Part shown: piece after piece, positions 6,877-16,223 of the stretch | Numbering within the stretch: position 1 is the stretch's first letter | Layout: each line of letters starts with the position of its first letter | Origin: Hyphomicrobium sp. | GTDB taxonomy: Bacteria; Pseudomonadota; Alphaproteobacteria; Rhizobiales; Hyphomicrobiaceae | Length of the DNA stretch: 20,009 nucleotides | Assembly: GCA_030609245.1 (NCBI GenBank) | Contig: JAUWCP010000020.1 | Location: 1 to 20,009 of the forward strand | Direction: 5' to 3' | The notes under the pieces: generated by a model | What the model saw: the letters and a program-made list of their open reading frames with translations, nothing else | The model's database searches: none | Told to the model about the DNA's origin: nothing | Translations under genes and position numbers: made by a program

Positions 6877-9090
6877 CTAACTTGCCTCGCGATCTCTGCG
6901 CGGGCGGCGGTCACCACCTCCACGATCACGCCGCGGCGGGCGCTCGGAGCGGAACTCGCTTTCGGGCTCCGCCTCGCCCTCGGCACGCGGGATCTCCTTG
7001 CCCGTCTCCTGGTCGATGATCTTCATGGAAAGCCGCGTCTTGCCGCGATCATCGAAGCCGAGAAGCTTGACGTAGACCTCCTGGCCCTCTTTCACCACTT
7101 CGCCGACGGTGGCCGGGCGGCCCTGGGCAAGCTGCGAGATGTGCACCAGCCCGTCCTTGGCGCCGAAGAAGTTCACGAACGCGCCGAAGTCCATGATCTT
7201 GACGACCTTGCCCTTATAGATCGTACCGACCTCCGGCTCCGACGTGATCGCCTTGATGCGATCTAGCGCCGCCTCGATCGACTCGCGCTTGGCCGCGGCA
7301 ACCTTCACGGTCCCGTCGTCGCTGATGTCAATCTTGGCACCGCTTTCCTCCACGATCGACCGGATAACCGAACCGCCCGAGCCGATCACCTCGCGGATCT
7401 TGTCAGTCGGGATCTTGATGGTCTCGATGCGCGGGGCATGCTCGCCAAGTTCGCTGCGCGAGCTGCCCAGCGCCTTGCCCATCTCACCGAGAATGTGCAG
7501 CCGACCGTCGCGCGCTTGATCGAGCGCGATGCGCATGATCTCCTCGGTGATGCCGGTGATCTTGATGTCCATCTGCAAAGAGGTGACACCCTTCTCGGTC
7601 CCAGCCACCTTGAAGTCCATGTCGCCCAGATGATCCTCGTCGCCGAGAATATCGGAGAGCACGGCGAAATCGTCACCCTCCTTGATCAGCCCCATGGCGA
7701 TGCCGGCCACCGAGGCTTTGAGTGGCACGCCGGCGTCCATTAGAGCGAGCGAGGTGCCGCACACGGTCGCCATGGAGGACGAGCCGTTGCTCTCGGTGAT
7801 CTCTGAGACGACGCGGATGGTGTAAGGGAACTCTTCTGGGCCCGGCATAATCGGGTGCATAGCGCGCCAGGCGAGCTTGCCGTGGCCGATCTCGCGCCGG
7901 CCGGGTGTGCCCATGCGCCCCGTCTCACCCACGGAGTAGGGCGGGAAATTGTAGTGCAGCATAAAGCGTTCTTTGCGGGTGCCTTCGAGCGCGTCGACGA
8001 ACTGCTCGTCTTCGCCAGTGCCGAGCGTGGCCACGACGAGCGCCTGCGTCTCACCGCGCGTGAACAGTGCCGAACCGTGCATTCGCGGCAGAACGTGCAC
8101 CTGTGACACGATGGATCGCACGGTCTTTAGGTCGCGTCCGTCGATGCGCTGCCCGGTTTTGACGATGTTGCCACGCACGATCTCGCTCTGGAGATCCTTA
8201 AACGCGCCGGCGAGCAAAACCTGCTCACTCGTGTCGCCGTCGGGAATGGTGATCTCAGAAAAGACCTTGTCCTTAGCCGCGTCGACCAGCTCATTGCGCT
8301 TCTGCTTTTCCTTGGTGGAGAACGCCTCCTTGAGATCGGCCTCGGCGATCTCCCGCACCTTGGCGGCGTACTTGCCGGCGTCGGGAAGCTGAATGTCCCA
8401 CGGCTCCTTCGCCGCCGTTTCGGCGAGCTTGATGATGGCTTGGATCACCGGCTGGAAGTGCTTGTGGCCGAACATCACGGCCTCGAGCATCTGCGTCTCA
8501 GGCAGCTCCTTGGCCTCCGACTCCACCATCATCATAGCGTCCTGGGTGCCGGCTATGATCAGGTCGAGCGCGCTTTCCTGCATCTCGTCGATCATCGGAT
8601 TGAGCACCAGCTCGCCGCCGATAAGGCCGACGCGCGCCGCCGCAATGGGGCCCAGGAACGGAACGCCGGAAAGCGTCAGCGCGGCAGAGGCCGCAACCAT
8701 GCCGAGGACGTCCGGGTCATTTTCCATGTCGTGAGAGAGCACGGTGATGACGACCTGCGTCTCGTTCTTGAAGCCCTTTACGAACAGCGGTCGGATGGGC
8801 CGGTCGATCAGGCGCGAGGTCAGCGTCTCTTTCTCCGCCGGGCGTCCTTCACGCTTGAAAAAACCGCCCGGAATCTTGCCGGCGGCGTACGTTTTCTCTT
8901 GATAGTTGACGGTCAGGGGGAAGAAGTCGATGCCAGCTCTCGGGGTTCTGGCGGCAACGACGGTGGCAAGAACACTTGTCTCGCCATACTGGGCGTAGAC
9001 GGCCGCGTCGGCCTGGCGCGCCATCTGGCCGGTTTCGAGTGTCAGCTTTCGCCCACCCCATTCAATTTCCACACGATGGATGTCGAACAT
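6877..9090 (-). CDS. pnp: Polyribonucleotide nucleotidyltransferase (PNPase)
   Basis: This phosphorolytic 3'-5' exoribonuclease, 737 residues, degrades mRNA and works in the cytoplasm as a trimer, often with RNase E. Domains in order are: first RNase PH-like domain (about 1-145, with LIDRPIRPLF), helical linker, second RNase PH-like domain (about 315-545, with GDMDFKVAGT carrying catalytic aspartates), KH domain (VIGSGGSVIRSI), S1 domain (VGTIYKGKVVKIMDFGAFV) and an arginine-rich tail (RPPRRDRGGGDRRPRRDREAS region). The start ATG at 9090 begins MFDIHRVEIEWGG as in alphaproteobacterial PNPases. An upstream in-frame extension of 62 codons is non-conserved and was rejected. It lies 169 bp after rpsO, the classic rpsO-pnp arrangement. 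Confidence 0.97.
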   Translation of the reverse strand: MFDIHRVEIEWGGRKLTLETGQMARQADAAVYAQYGETSVLATVVAARTPRAGIDFFPLTVNYQEKTYAAGKIPGGFFKREGRPAEKETLTSRLIDRPIRPLFVKGFKNETQVVITVLSHDMENDPDVLGMVAASAALTLSGVPFLGPIAAARVGLIGGELVLNPMIDEMQESALDLIIAGTQDAMMMVESEAKELPETQMLEAVMFGHKHFQPVIQAIIKLAETAAKEPWDIQLPDAGKYAAKVREIAEADLKEAFSTKEKQKRNELVDAAKDKVFSEITIPDGDTSEQVLLAGAFKDLQSEIVRGNIVKTGQRIDGRDLKTVRSIVSQVHVLPRMHGSALFTRGETQALVVATLGTGEDEQFVDALEGTRKERFMLHYNFPPYSVGETGRMGTPGRREIGHGKLAWRAMHPIMPGPEEFPYTIRVVSEITESNGSSSMATVCGTSLALMDAGVPLKASVAGIAMGLIKEGDDFAVLSDILGDEDHLGDMDFKVAGTEKGVTSLQMDIKITGITEEIMRIALDQARDGRLHILGEMGKALGSSRSELGEHAPRIETIKIPTDKIREVIGSGGSVIRSIVEESGAKIDISDDGTVKVAAAKRESIEAALDRIKAITSEPEVGTIYKGKVVKIMDFGAFVNFFGAKDGLVHISQLAQGRPATVGEVVKEGQEVYVKLLGFDDRGKTRLSMKIIDQETGKEIPRAEGEAEPESEFRSERPPRRDRGGGDRRPRRDREAS

Positions 9091-9259
9091 GTTCGGTCTT
9101 TCGTTCAATCTGGTTTCGTTCGTTTTCTTGCGGCGCGTTCTAAGAAGGAACGCCAGTAGCACCGGTATTTCCGGAGCTGCCGTCGCGCATGGTGATCTCG
9201 AAGAACAAGCTAGGGCGCAACGGGTCGTCGCAGTTGCTGCAGCGAAGGCATATGCTCCG

Positions 9260-9529
9260 TCAGCGGCGAATGCCAAGCTTCTCGATGATGTTCTGATAGC
9301 GCTGCACGTTTTTGCGCTTGACGTAGTCGAGCAGCTGCCGCCGCTGGCTCACCATTTTCAGCAAGCCACGACGGGAGTGATTGTCCTTCTTGTGTATCTT
9401 GAAATGCTCGGTGAGATGGTTGATCCGCGCGGTGAGGATCGCGACCTGAACTTCAGGCGAGCCGGTATCGTTGGGCTTGGTTGCATTCTCCTTGATGAGC
9501 GCGGTCTTGCGCTCCGCAGTAATCGACAT
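9260..9529 (-). CDS. rpsO: 30S ribosomal protein S15
   Basis: This 89-residue primary 16S rRNA-binding protein belongs to the small-subunit platform and has the usual family length. The conserved core is visible: DTGSPEVQVAILTARI, LTEHFKIHKKDNHSRRGLL and RRQLLDYVK. The start ATG at 9529 has AAGGATT 5-10 nt upstream. It is followed by pnp and preceded by truB, as in many proteobacteria. S15 commonly represses its own mRNA by binding the leader; a hairpin in the leader here is a candidate site (9557-9575). Confidence 0.97.
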   Translation of the reverse strand: MSITAERKTALIKENATKPNDTGSPEVQVAILTARINHLTEHFKIHKKDNHSRRGLLKMVSQRRQLLDYVKRKNVQRYQNIIEKLGIRR

Positions 9530-9556
9530 CGGGAATCCTTTCTGGTTGGAAGTGAT

Positions 9557-9575
9557 GCGAGGCGTTTGGCCTCAC
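9557..9575 (-). promoter_or_regulatory. Hairpin in the rpsO leader, candidate S15 autoregulatory element
   Basis: In the minus-strand RNA, GUGAGGC and GCCUCGC pair over seven positions (one U-G wobble) around the loop CAAAC. The hairpin ends 27 nt before the rpsO start codon. S15 is known to recognise G-U/G-C features in 16S rRNA and to bind its own leader in several bacteria. The link here is inference from position and the U-G next to G-C pairs. No terminator or clear promoter was seen between truB and rpsO. Confidence 0.4.
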
Positions 9576-9706
9576 CGATGCGGCCACAGCCGGGATGTCG
9601 TCCAGCAAAGTCGCGAGAATTGTGTAATGCACGTCCTTATACACGAGCCGCCCATCCCCGCGAGCGGAAAGTCTTCTCCTTGCAAAGGCCTCTTATGAAC
9701 GCAGCC

Positions 9707-10660
9707 TCATGTTCCCACTTTGTGCCGTGACACACTTGCCGCACTCCCAAAGTTGAACACTCGCTTGGGGTGGAAGCTACCTTTCTCCAGCTCGCCGAGC
9801 GCCAGAATGCGGCCTTTGAAGTGGGCAAACGCCGCACCCGACATCACAGGCGCGTCGCGCCCGCGGATCAGGACCGCCTGGCCCTTAGCGAGACATGCTG
9901 CATCAGAGGGGCTAACGCCCACTGCAGGGATGTCATTGAGCGCCGCTTCGACAGGCTGAAGGTGGGCGGTTAACGCCTCTTCACCGGCTTGCGCCGCTGC
10001 CTTGAGCACGTCGAGCGACACGGCCGCCGCCTCCACGAACGGCCCCACCTTCGTGCGCCTCAGCGCGATCACGTGGCCAAAGCAGCCTAAAGCCCGGCCC
10101 ATGTCACGCGCCAACGCGCGCACATACGTCCCCTTGCCACACTCGGCCTCGAAGACAGCTTCCGCCGCGTCCGGCATCTCGACGAGGCGTAAATCCTCAA
10201 CCACGACCACGCGCGGCTGCAGCTGGACATCCTCGCCGTCACGCGCAAGATCGTAGGCACGCGCGCCATCGACCTTGATTGCTGAGAAGCGCGGCGGCAC
10301 TTGCTCTATCTCGCCAGTAAACTGCGGCAGCACCGCCTCGATCTCCGGCAGCGTGGGCATCGTCTCGCCAGTGCGCACCACGCGCCCTTCAGCATCGTCG
10401 GTATCGGTCTCAGCGCCGAAGCGCACGGTGAAGCGGTAGGATTTCTCTCCGTCAACGGCGTACGGCATCGTCTTGGTTGCCTCACCCAATGCGATCGGTA
10501 AGACGCCGGTTGCGAGTGGATCAAGCGTTCCTGCATGACCTGCTTTTTGCGCGTCGAATAGGCGCTTTACGGCACCGACGGCTCGCGTCGACGTCATGCC
10601 CAACCCTTTGTCGAGCACGAGCCAACCGTGAATGGGTTTTCCTTTCTTGCGACGTGTCAT
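9707..10660 (-). CDS. truB: tRNA pseudouridine(55) synthase
   Basis: TruB makes pseudouridine 55 in the T-loop of tRNAs. This 317-residue protein has the catalytic aspartate (D47) in GHAGTLDPLATGVLPI, the substrate-binding segment YRFTVRFGAETDTDDAEG and the conserved GTYVRALARDMG. The start chosen is ATG 10660 (MTRRKKGKPIHGWLVLDK), where family similarity begins; the ribosome binding site there is weak. An in-frame ATG at 10708 would overlap rbfA by 29 bp. The gene begins 20 bp after the rbfA stop codon, so it is almost certainly co-transcribed and possibly translationally coupled. Confidence 0.95.
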   Translation of the reverse strand: MTRRKKGKPIHGWLVLDKGLGMTSTRAVGAVKRLFDAQKAGHAGTLDPLATGVLPIALGEATKTMPYAVDGEKSYRFTVRFGAETDTDDAEGRVVRTGETMPTLPEIEAVLPQFTGEIEQVPPRFSAIKVDGARAYDLARDGEDVQLQPRVVVVEDLRLVEMPDAAEAVFEAECGKGTYVRALARDMGRALGCFGHVIALRRTKVGPFVEAAAVSLDVLKAAAQAGEEALTAHLQPVEAALNDIPAVGVSPSDAACLAKGQAVLIRGRDAPVMSGAAFAHFKGRILALGELEKGSFHPKRVFNFGSAASVSRHKVGT

Positions 10661-10679
10661 GGGAAAGCGGCGCTGGCCC

Positions 10680-11084
10680 TTAATCCTTGTCCACGTCGTG
10701 GCGGACATGGGTGTTTGATAACAACTCGTCGATACGACTTGCCTCGTCGAACGTCTCGTCTCTGCGGAAACGCAGCTCCGGTGAAAATTTCAGATTCACG
10801 GCGTGCGCGATCTCTCCGCGAATGTATTTCTTGTGCCGGTTCAAGGCATCCAGCACCTGCTCCGTATCGGTGCCACCAAGCGAAATGATGTAGACGGTTG
10901 CAAGCTTCAAGTCGGGAGACAAGCGCACTTCGGGAACGGTGACCACGTGCGACGCCAACACGTCATCGTGGATGTCGCCGCGCGATAGCATCTCTGCAAG
11001 CTTGTGCCGAACAAGCTCGCCGACGCGCAGTTGACGTTGCGAAGGCGCGGAATGGTCTGCCGCTCTATGGGAATGTTTTGCCAT
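10680..11084 (-). CDS. rbfA: Ribosome-binding factor A
   Basis: RbfA binds the immature 30S subunit and helps mature the 5' end of 16S rRNA, important in the cold. The 134-residue length fits alphaproteobacterial RbfA. Recognisable parts are RQLRVGELVRHKLAEML near the N-terminus, the VRLSPDLKLATVYI strand and the LKFSPELRFRRDETFDEASRID end of the KH-like fold. The start is ATG 11084 (MAKHSHRA); the frame is open further upstream but without conserved sequence. Only a weak GGA precedes the ATG. It follows infB by 87 bp and precedes truB by 20 bp. Confidence 0.95.
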   Translation of the reverse strand: MAKHSHRAADHSAPSQRQLRVGELVRHKLAEMLSRGDIHDDVLASHVVTVPEVRLSPDLKLATVYIISLGGTDTEQVLDALNRHKKYIRGEIAHAVNLKFSPELRFRRDETFDEASRIDELLSNTHVRHDVDKD

Positions 11085-11171
11085 TGTCGTTCCGGCGCGG
11101 GTGGAACCGCGCACGGCCTCTTCAAAATATATCGAAGCCCTCGGCCCGACACCAAAAGACGTGAAAAACAA

Positions 11172-13742
11172 TTACAGTGTCCGCGCGACCGTTTCGATGT
11201 TGAAGCACTCGATGATGTCGCCGGCGCGGATGTCATGGTAGTTGGCGAACGCCATGCCGCACTCTTGGCCCGCGGGCACCTCGCGCACTTCGTCCTTGAA
11301 GCGCTTCAAGGTGGAAAGTGTGCCCTCGTGGACCACGACGTCGTCGCGGATGAGGCGCACCTTTGCGCCACGCTCTACCTTGCCCTCGGTCACGCGGCAG
11401 CCCGCGACTTTGCCGATCTTGGAGATGTTAAACACCTCCAGAATCTCGGCGTTGCCGAGGAACACTTCGCGGATCGTCGGCGCCAGTAGCCCCGACATTG
11501 CTGCTTTCACGTCATCGACGAGATCGTAGATGATGTTGTAGTAGCGAACCTCGACACCATCACGATCAGCAGCAGCCTTAGCTTGAACATTCGCACGAAC
11601 GTTAAATCCCAGGATCACGGCCTTGGAGGCGTTGGCAAGCGCTACGTCGGACTCTGTAATGCCGCCGACTCCCGAATGGACTATTCGGGCCTCCACCTCA
11701 TCCGTGCCGAGCTTGCGCAGCGCGCCGGCGATCGCTTCCAGAGAGCCCTGCACGTCGGTCTTCACGACGAGATCGAAGTCCTTGCGGTCAGCCTCCTTGA
11801 GCCGCTGCATCATTTGCTCGAGCGTGCGCGCCGTGCCACCCCCGCCCAGAGCCTCACGCCGCTTGCGGACACGATAGTCGGTGATCTCGCGGGCACGCGC
11901 ATCGCTTTCGACAACGGCGAATTGATCGCCAGCCTCGGGTGCTGCGTCGAAGCCCAGAATCTCGACGGGAACCGAGGGACCGGCTTCCTCCGTGTTGACG
12001 CCGCGATCGTCGATAAGAGCGCGCACGCGTCCCCATGCCGTGCTGGCAACGACGATGTCGCCAACGCGAAGCGTGCCGCGCTGCACGAGTACGGTTCCGA
12101 CAGGGCCGCGGCCGCGCTCCAGCTTCGCCTCGACCACAATGCCTTCGGCCGAATGATTGGGGTTTGCCTTGAGATCGAGGAGCTCGGCCTGCAGGTGAAT
12201 GGCTTCCAAGAGCTTGTCGAGGTTCGTGCGCTTCAGCGCCGAGACCGACACCTCAAGCGTTTCACCCGACATGCTCTCCACAATAACCTCGTGCTGTAGA
12301 AGCTCGTTGCGCACACGGTCGGGGTCAGCCTGCGGTTTATCGATTTTATTGATCGCGACGATAATCGGAACCTCCGCCGCCTTGGCGTGATTTATGGCCT
12401 CGATCGTTTGCGGCATCACACCGTCGTCGGCCGCAACCACAAGGACGACGATGTCCGTGACCTTGGCGCCGCGCGCACGCATGGCCGTAAAAGCTTCGTG
12501 GCCTGGTGTGTCGATGAATGTGACGTTCTCACCGTTGGGCGTGGTCACCTGATACGCGCCGATGTGCTGGGTGATGCCGCCGGCCTCGCCGGAGACAACG
12601 TTCGTTTGCCGGATGGCATCGAGCAGCGACGTCTTGCCGTGGTCGACGTGACCCATGATCGTGACGACGGGCGCACGCGGCTCCAGCGTACCCTCATCGT
12701 CCTTCTCTCCAATAAAGCCGGTCTCGACGTCGGACTCCGAAACGCGTTTTGGTGTGTGGCCGAACTCCTGCACGACGAGTTCGGCGGTATCTACGTCGAG
12801 CACATCGTTGATTTTATGCATCTCGCCTTCCTTCATCAGGAACTTGATGACGTCGACGGCGCGTTCGGTCATCCGATTGGCGAGCTCTTGAATGGTTATG
12901 ACTTCTGGAATCACGACCTCGCGCGCGATCTTCTCGCGCACTTGTGGGATTCCCATCGCCTTGAGCTTTTCGCGCTCACGCTTACGCTTTAGCGAGGCCA
13001 GGGAGCGCTCGCGCTGCTTCTCATCGAATGCATTGTTGATGGTGAGCTTGACGCGCTCGCGCCGCTCGTCTGTCTTGACCGTCTTTACCGCTGGCGTACG
13101 CGGACCGGCCTTGCGCCCTCTCGGGCTTCCGCGGCTCTCTTCCTCTTCACGCGTAACGGCAACGGCGGCCCGGGCTGCGCGCTTGGGCGTCTCTGGCTCC
13201 GGCTTTGCACGCGATGGTGGTGGTGGTGCGGTTGGGAAATCAATCTCGCGCGGCCTACCGCCCTCGCGCGGCTGCATTGTAGGACTGAGCGCCGGACGCG
13301 ACGTCGCACCCTCCGCGCCGGACACTCCGCGCGCCGTCGGTGCGGCTGGCGTGGCGCGCGCGCGCTTTTCTCCGCCCGTAGCATCCTCTTGGACCTTCGC
13401 GGCCGCGAGCGCACGTGCGCGTGCATCACGCTCCTCTTCCGACAGCGCCCTAATTCCCGGGGCCTCGCGCGCTAGCTCAGGCGTGGCGGTCTCAGCTTTG
13501 ACCGGCTTCTTATTCGGCGCGGGGGCCGCGGGCTTCGCCTCTTTAAGCGCAGGCTTTTCTTCTTGCGCGGTACCGGGAGCGGCAAGCTTACGCGTCCTGC
13601 GCTTCTCGACGACAACCGACTTCGAACGGCCGTGGCTGAAATTTTGCCGGACATGTCCGGATTCGACCGTCCGCTGCAGGGAAAGCGGCTTGCGCACGCC
13701 CCCAAGGATAGTCTTATCGGTAGTGTCCTTCGTTTCTGACAT
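11172..13742 (-). CDS. infB: Translation initiation factor IF-2
   Basis: This GTPase places initiator fMet-tRNA on the 30S subunit and promotes subunit joining. It has 856 residues from ATG 13742 (MSETKD). The N-terminal third (about 50-235) is a low-complexity Ala/Pro/Arg/Glu linker, normal for alphaproteobacteria. The IF2 N-terminal helical domain follows (IPEVITIQELANRM). The G domain has GHVDHGKT (G1, about 364-371), DTPGH (G3, about 411-415) and NKID (G4, about 465-468). Domains II, III and the C-terminal tRNA-binding domain are complete (KVERGAKVRLIRD; ending IECFNIETVARTL). An in-frame TTG seven codons upstream is an alternative start. It begins 27 bp after ylxR. Confidence 0.97.
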   Translation of the reverse strand: MSETKDTTDKTILGGVRKPLSLQRTVESGHVRQNFSHGRSKSVVVEKRRTRKLAAPGTAQEEKPALKEAKPAAPAPNKKPVKAETATPELAREAPGIRALSEEERDARARALAAAKVQEDATGGEKRARATPAAPTARGVSGAEGATSRPALSPTMQPREGGRPREIDFPTAPPPPSRAKPEPETPKRAARAAVAVTREEEESRGSPRGRKAGPRTPAVKTVKTDERRERVKLTINNAFDEKQRERSLASLKRKREREKLKAMGIPQVREKIAREVVIPEVITIQELANRMTERAVDVIKFLMKEGEMHKINDVLDVDTAELVVQEFGHTPKRVSESDVETGFIGEKDDEGTLEPRAPVVTIMGHVDHGKTSLLDAIRQTNVVSGEAGGITQHIGAYQVTTPNGENVTFIDTPGHEAFTAMRARGAKVTDIVVLVVAADDGVMPQTIEAINHAKAAEVPIIVAINKIDKPQADPDRVRNELLQHEVIVESMSGETLEVSVSALKRTNLDKLLEAIHLQAELLDLKANPNHSAEGIVVEAKLERGRGPVGTVLVQRGTLRVGDIVVASTAWGRVRALIDDRGVNTEEAGPSVPVEILGFDAAPEAGDQFAVVESDARAREITDYRVRKRREALGGGGTARTLEQMMQRLKEADRKDFDLVVKTDVQGSLEAIAGALRKLGTDEVEARIVHSGVGGITESDVALANASKAVILGFNVRANVQAKAAADRDGVEVRYYNIIYDLVDDVKAAMSGLLAPTIREVFLGNAEILEVFNISKIGKVAGCRVTEGKVERGAKVRLIRDDVVVHEGTLSTLKRFKDEVREVPAGQECGMAFANYHDIRAGDIIECFNIETVARTL

Positions 13743-13769
13743 GCTCTTCTCGTTCAACTCCAAAATTCT

Positions 13770-14432
13770 TTATGCTTGAGCCACGCAGGATGTGCTTAAG
13801 CCTGACCGGTAGCGCCGCAAGCGCCCGGCCTCACTTAGAAACCGCTTAGTGGCTCCGCCTTTTGTGAGGCCAGCATGTACCACATTTGACCTGCCAATGG
13901 CCAAGCTCAATTGCTCGGTCGTCAGCCAATCAATAATCGGCGCCACTTTGCCCTTATCCCGTTGTATCGCCGTAAACTTTCGATCGAGCTTCTGCCGCCC
14001 GCCCGCCGCCGCGTCCACGCCGTGGAGAAGAACAGCCGCGTGGCCGTTGGAAACCAGCGCCTCGACCTTTTCGAAACCCGAGGAAACGAGGCCGGCTTTT
14101 TTGGCAAGCGACAAAGCCTGTAGCACACGCTTTAAGATTAACGCGTCAACCGTCCGTGCCAGGTCAGGCGATGCCGCAACCTGACGTTTCAGGCCTTTGG
14201 AAAAGGCTTTGGCCTTGATCGCGGACTCGACCGCTGCCAGCTCGGCCGTCACCCAAACACCCCGGCCGGGCAACCGGCGCGCTAGGTCTGGAACAATAAC
14301 GTCATCGGGACCTGCAACGAAGCGGATAAGGTCCTCTGGCGGACGTTCAGCGCGCGTTATTATGCACCGCCGCAGGGAGCCCTGTGGCTCAACCTCGGTC
14401 TCGTGGTCCTTTGGCTGCTGCTCGGCGCCCAA
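13770..14432 (-). CDS. ylxR: YlxR-type RNA-binding protein fused to an L7Ae-like domain
   Basis: This 220-residue protein is a fusion. The N-terminal DUF448/YlxR domain (about 18-95) has RRCIITRAERPPEDLIRFV. The C-terminal L7Ae/YlxQ-like domain (about 105-200) has LQALSLAKKAGLVSSGFEKVEALV. Both families are nucleic-acid binding and are encoded between nusA and infB in many bacteria. YlxR has been linked to RNase P and gene regulation in other species, so a link to RNA metabolism is reasonable but unproven here. The start is TTG at 14432: AGGAG sits 6 nt before it, and no in-frame ATG precedes the conserved domain. It lies 33 bp after nusA. Confidence 0.9.
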   Translation of the reverse strand: MGAEQQPKDHETEVEPQGSLRRCIITRAERPPEDLIRFVAGPDDVIVPDLARRLPGRGVWVTAELAAVESAIKAKAFSKGLKRQVAASPDLARTVDALILKRVLQALSLAKKAGLVSSGFEKVEALVSNGHAAVLLHGVDAAAGGRQKLDRKFTAIQRDKGKVAPIIDWLTTEQLSLAIGRSNVVHAGLTKGGATKRFLSEAGRLRRYRSGLSTSCVAQA

Positions 14433-14465
14433 ATATATCTCCTAATACCACACAACATTACGGGG

Positions 14466-16190
14466 CTAGCCTTCGGCGACGGACGACTTTCCGCCTTCGA
14501 CTTCACTCGCACTGCTCTCACCCTCTTCTGCTTGAGGAGCCTCTGCAGTCGCGCTTTCTTCTTCTGCCTCACCCTCGGCGGCCTCACCTTCAGCGCCTTC
14601 CGCTTCTGGCTCCGGCTCCAGATCCTCTGGTTTGATCCAGCCAGCGAGCACGCGCGCCGACATGATCATCTCCTCGGCCTCACTGCGCCCGATCTCGAAG
14701 GAATCGAGGATTCCCTTGTGGCGAATGAGCTCTGCGTCCTTTTCGCGCTTACGTTCCGTCCACCCGATCAGGTCATCAGTAGCGCAGCCGGCAACGTCTT
14801 CGACCGTCTTGATCTCGTTTTCACCGAACACCACCATTATCGCGGTCGTCACGCCTTGAATCTTGGCAAGGTCATCGGCGACCCCAAGCTCGCGCCGCTT
14901 GGCGTCGCGATCAGACTCCTGTTTCTCCAAGTACTCGCGGGCACGGGTTTGGATCTCGTTGGCCGTGTTCTCGTCGAAGCCCTCGATGTGCGCAATCTCC
15001 GATATATCGACGTAAGCAACTTCCTCGACGGAAGCGAAGCCTTCTGTCACCAGGAGCTGGGCGATGACCTCGTCCACGTCGAGCGTTTCCATGAGCATCT
15101 GCGAGCGTTCCGCGAATTCCTTCTGACGCCGCTCCGACTCCTCCTGCTCGGTCAGGATATCGATGTCCCAGCCCGTAAGCTGCGAGGCAAGTCGCACGTT
15201 TTGTCCACGCCGCCCGATGGCGAGCGAAAGCTGGCTCTCGGGGACAACAACCTCGATGCGGTTGGAATCCTCATCAAGCACAACCTTGGTCACCTCAGCG
15301 GGCGCAAGCGCATTGACGATGAAGCTCGCGGCATCCTCGTTCCACTGGATGATGTCAACCTTCTCGCCCTGCAGTTCGTTGACCACCGCCTGCACGCGCG
15401 AGCCACGCATACCGACGCAGGCGCCAACAGGGTCGATCGAAGAGTCCCTGGAAATCACTGCGATCTTGGCGCGGGAGCCAGGGTCGCGTGCCACCGACTT
15501 GATCTCGACAACCCCGTCGTAGATCTCCGGCACTTCTTGCGCGAAGAGCTTCGACATGAACTCCGGCCGCGCACGGGAAAGGAAGATCTGCGGCCCGCGA
15601 GGCTCGCGGCGCACGTCGTAGATATAGGAGCGAACGCGGTCGCCGTAGCGCACATTTTCGCGGGGGATCATCTCATCACGGCGTATGACGCCCTCGGCAC
15701 GGCCTAAGTCGACGATCACGTTGCCGTATTCGACGCGTTTAACCGTTCCGTTCACGATTTCGCTGATGCGGTCCTTGTACTCACTGTAATGACGCTCGCG
15801 CTCCGCCTCGCGCACCTTCTGCACGATCACCTGCTTGGCATTCTGTGCGGCGACGCGACCGAAATCTAAAGGCGGCAGGGGCTCAGCAATCAGGTCTCCG
15901 ATCTTTGCATCCGAGTTACGGCTGATCGCATCCTCAAGCGTGATCTCGGTCGAATCGTTCTCTACCGTTTCGACGACAGACAACACGCGTGCCAGATTCG
16001 CCTCGCCGGTCTTTGCGTCGATCTTGCAGCGTATGTCGTTTTCAGCGCCATAGCGCGACTTCGCCGCCTTCTGGATCGCATCCTCCATAGCCTCGATGAC
16101 GATGCTGCGATCAATTGCTTTCTCGCGCGCGACGGCGTCCGCGATTTGCAGAAGCTCAAGCCGATTGGCGCTGATGCCGGCCATTGCCAT
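14466..16190 (-). CDS. nusA: Transcription termination/antitermination factor NusA
   Basis: NusA binds RNA polymerase and controls pausing, termination and antitermination. The 574-residue protein has an N-terminal polymerase-binding domain (about 1-130), an S1 domain (about 145-205, VNGTVKRVEYGNVIVDLG), KH1 (GACVGMRGSRVQ, about 257-268), KH2 (AIGRRGQNVRLAS, about 324-336) and two helix-hairpin-helix acidic repeats (about 370-520). The last 50 residues are a very acidic Glu/Ala tail, a variable extension. The start is ATG 16190, with AGGAGG about 10 nt upstream. It follows rimP by 33 bp. Confidence 0.97.
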   Translation of the reverse strand: MAMAGISANRLELLQIADAVAREKAIDRSIVIEAMEDAIQKAAKSRYGAENDIRCKIDAKTGEANLARVLSVVETVENDSTEITLEDAISRNSDAKIGDLIAEPLPPLDFGRVAAQNAKQVIVQKVREAERERHYSEYKDRISEIVNGTVKRVEYGNVIVDLGRAEGVIRRDEMIPRENVRYGDRVRSYIYDVRREPRGPQIFLSRARPEFMSKLFAQEVPEIYDGVVEIKSVARDPGSRAKIAVISRDSSIDPVGACVGMRGSRVQAVVNELQGEKVDIIQWNEDAASFIVNALAPAEVTKVVLDEDSNRIEVVVPESQLSLAIGRRGQNVRLASQLTGWDIDILTEQEESERRQKEFAERSQMLMETLDVDEVIAQLLVTEGFASVEEVAYVDISEIAHIEGFDENTANEIQTRAREYLEKQESDRDAKRRELGVADDLAKIQGVTTAIMVVFGENEIKTVEDVAGCATDDLIGWTERKREKDAELIRHKGILDSFEIGRSEAEEMIMSARVLAGWIKPEDLEPEPEAEGAEGEAAEGEAEEESATAEAPQAEEGESSASEVEGGKSSVAEG

Positions 16191-16223
16191 TTGTCTACTT
16201 CCTCCTCGTGGTCCGTGCGCGTC

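Noticed and set aside
8440..9159. Plus-strand open frame of 239 codons opposite pnp
   Set aside because: It is antisense to conserved PNPase sequence, rich in His/Arg/Leu, as expected of a shadow frame, with no motif.
9091..9276. N-terminal extension of PNPase
   Set aside because: The frame is open 62 codons upstream, but the sequence is low-complexity and unlike PNPase; the conserved start MFDIHRVEIEW is at 9090.
14403..15707. Long plus-strand open frame (434 codons) opposite nusA
   Set aside because: It lies antisense to a clear nusA, has no recognisable domain, and its residues follow from the nusA codon pattern in a G+C-rich genome.
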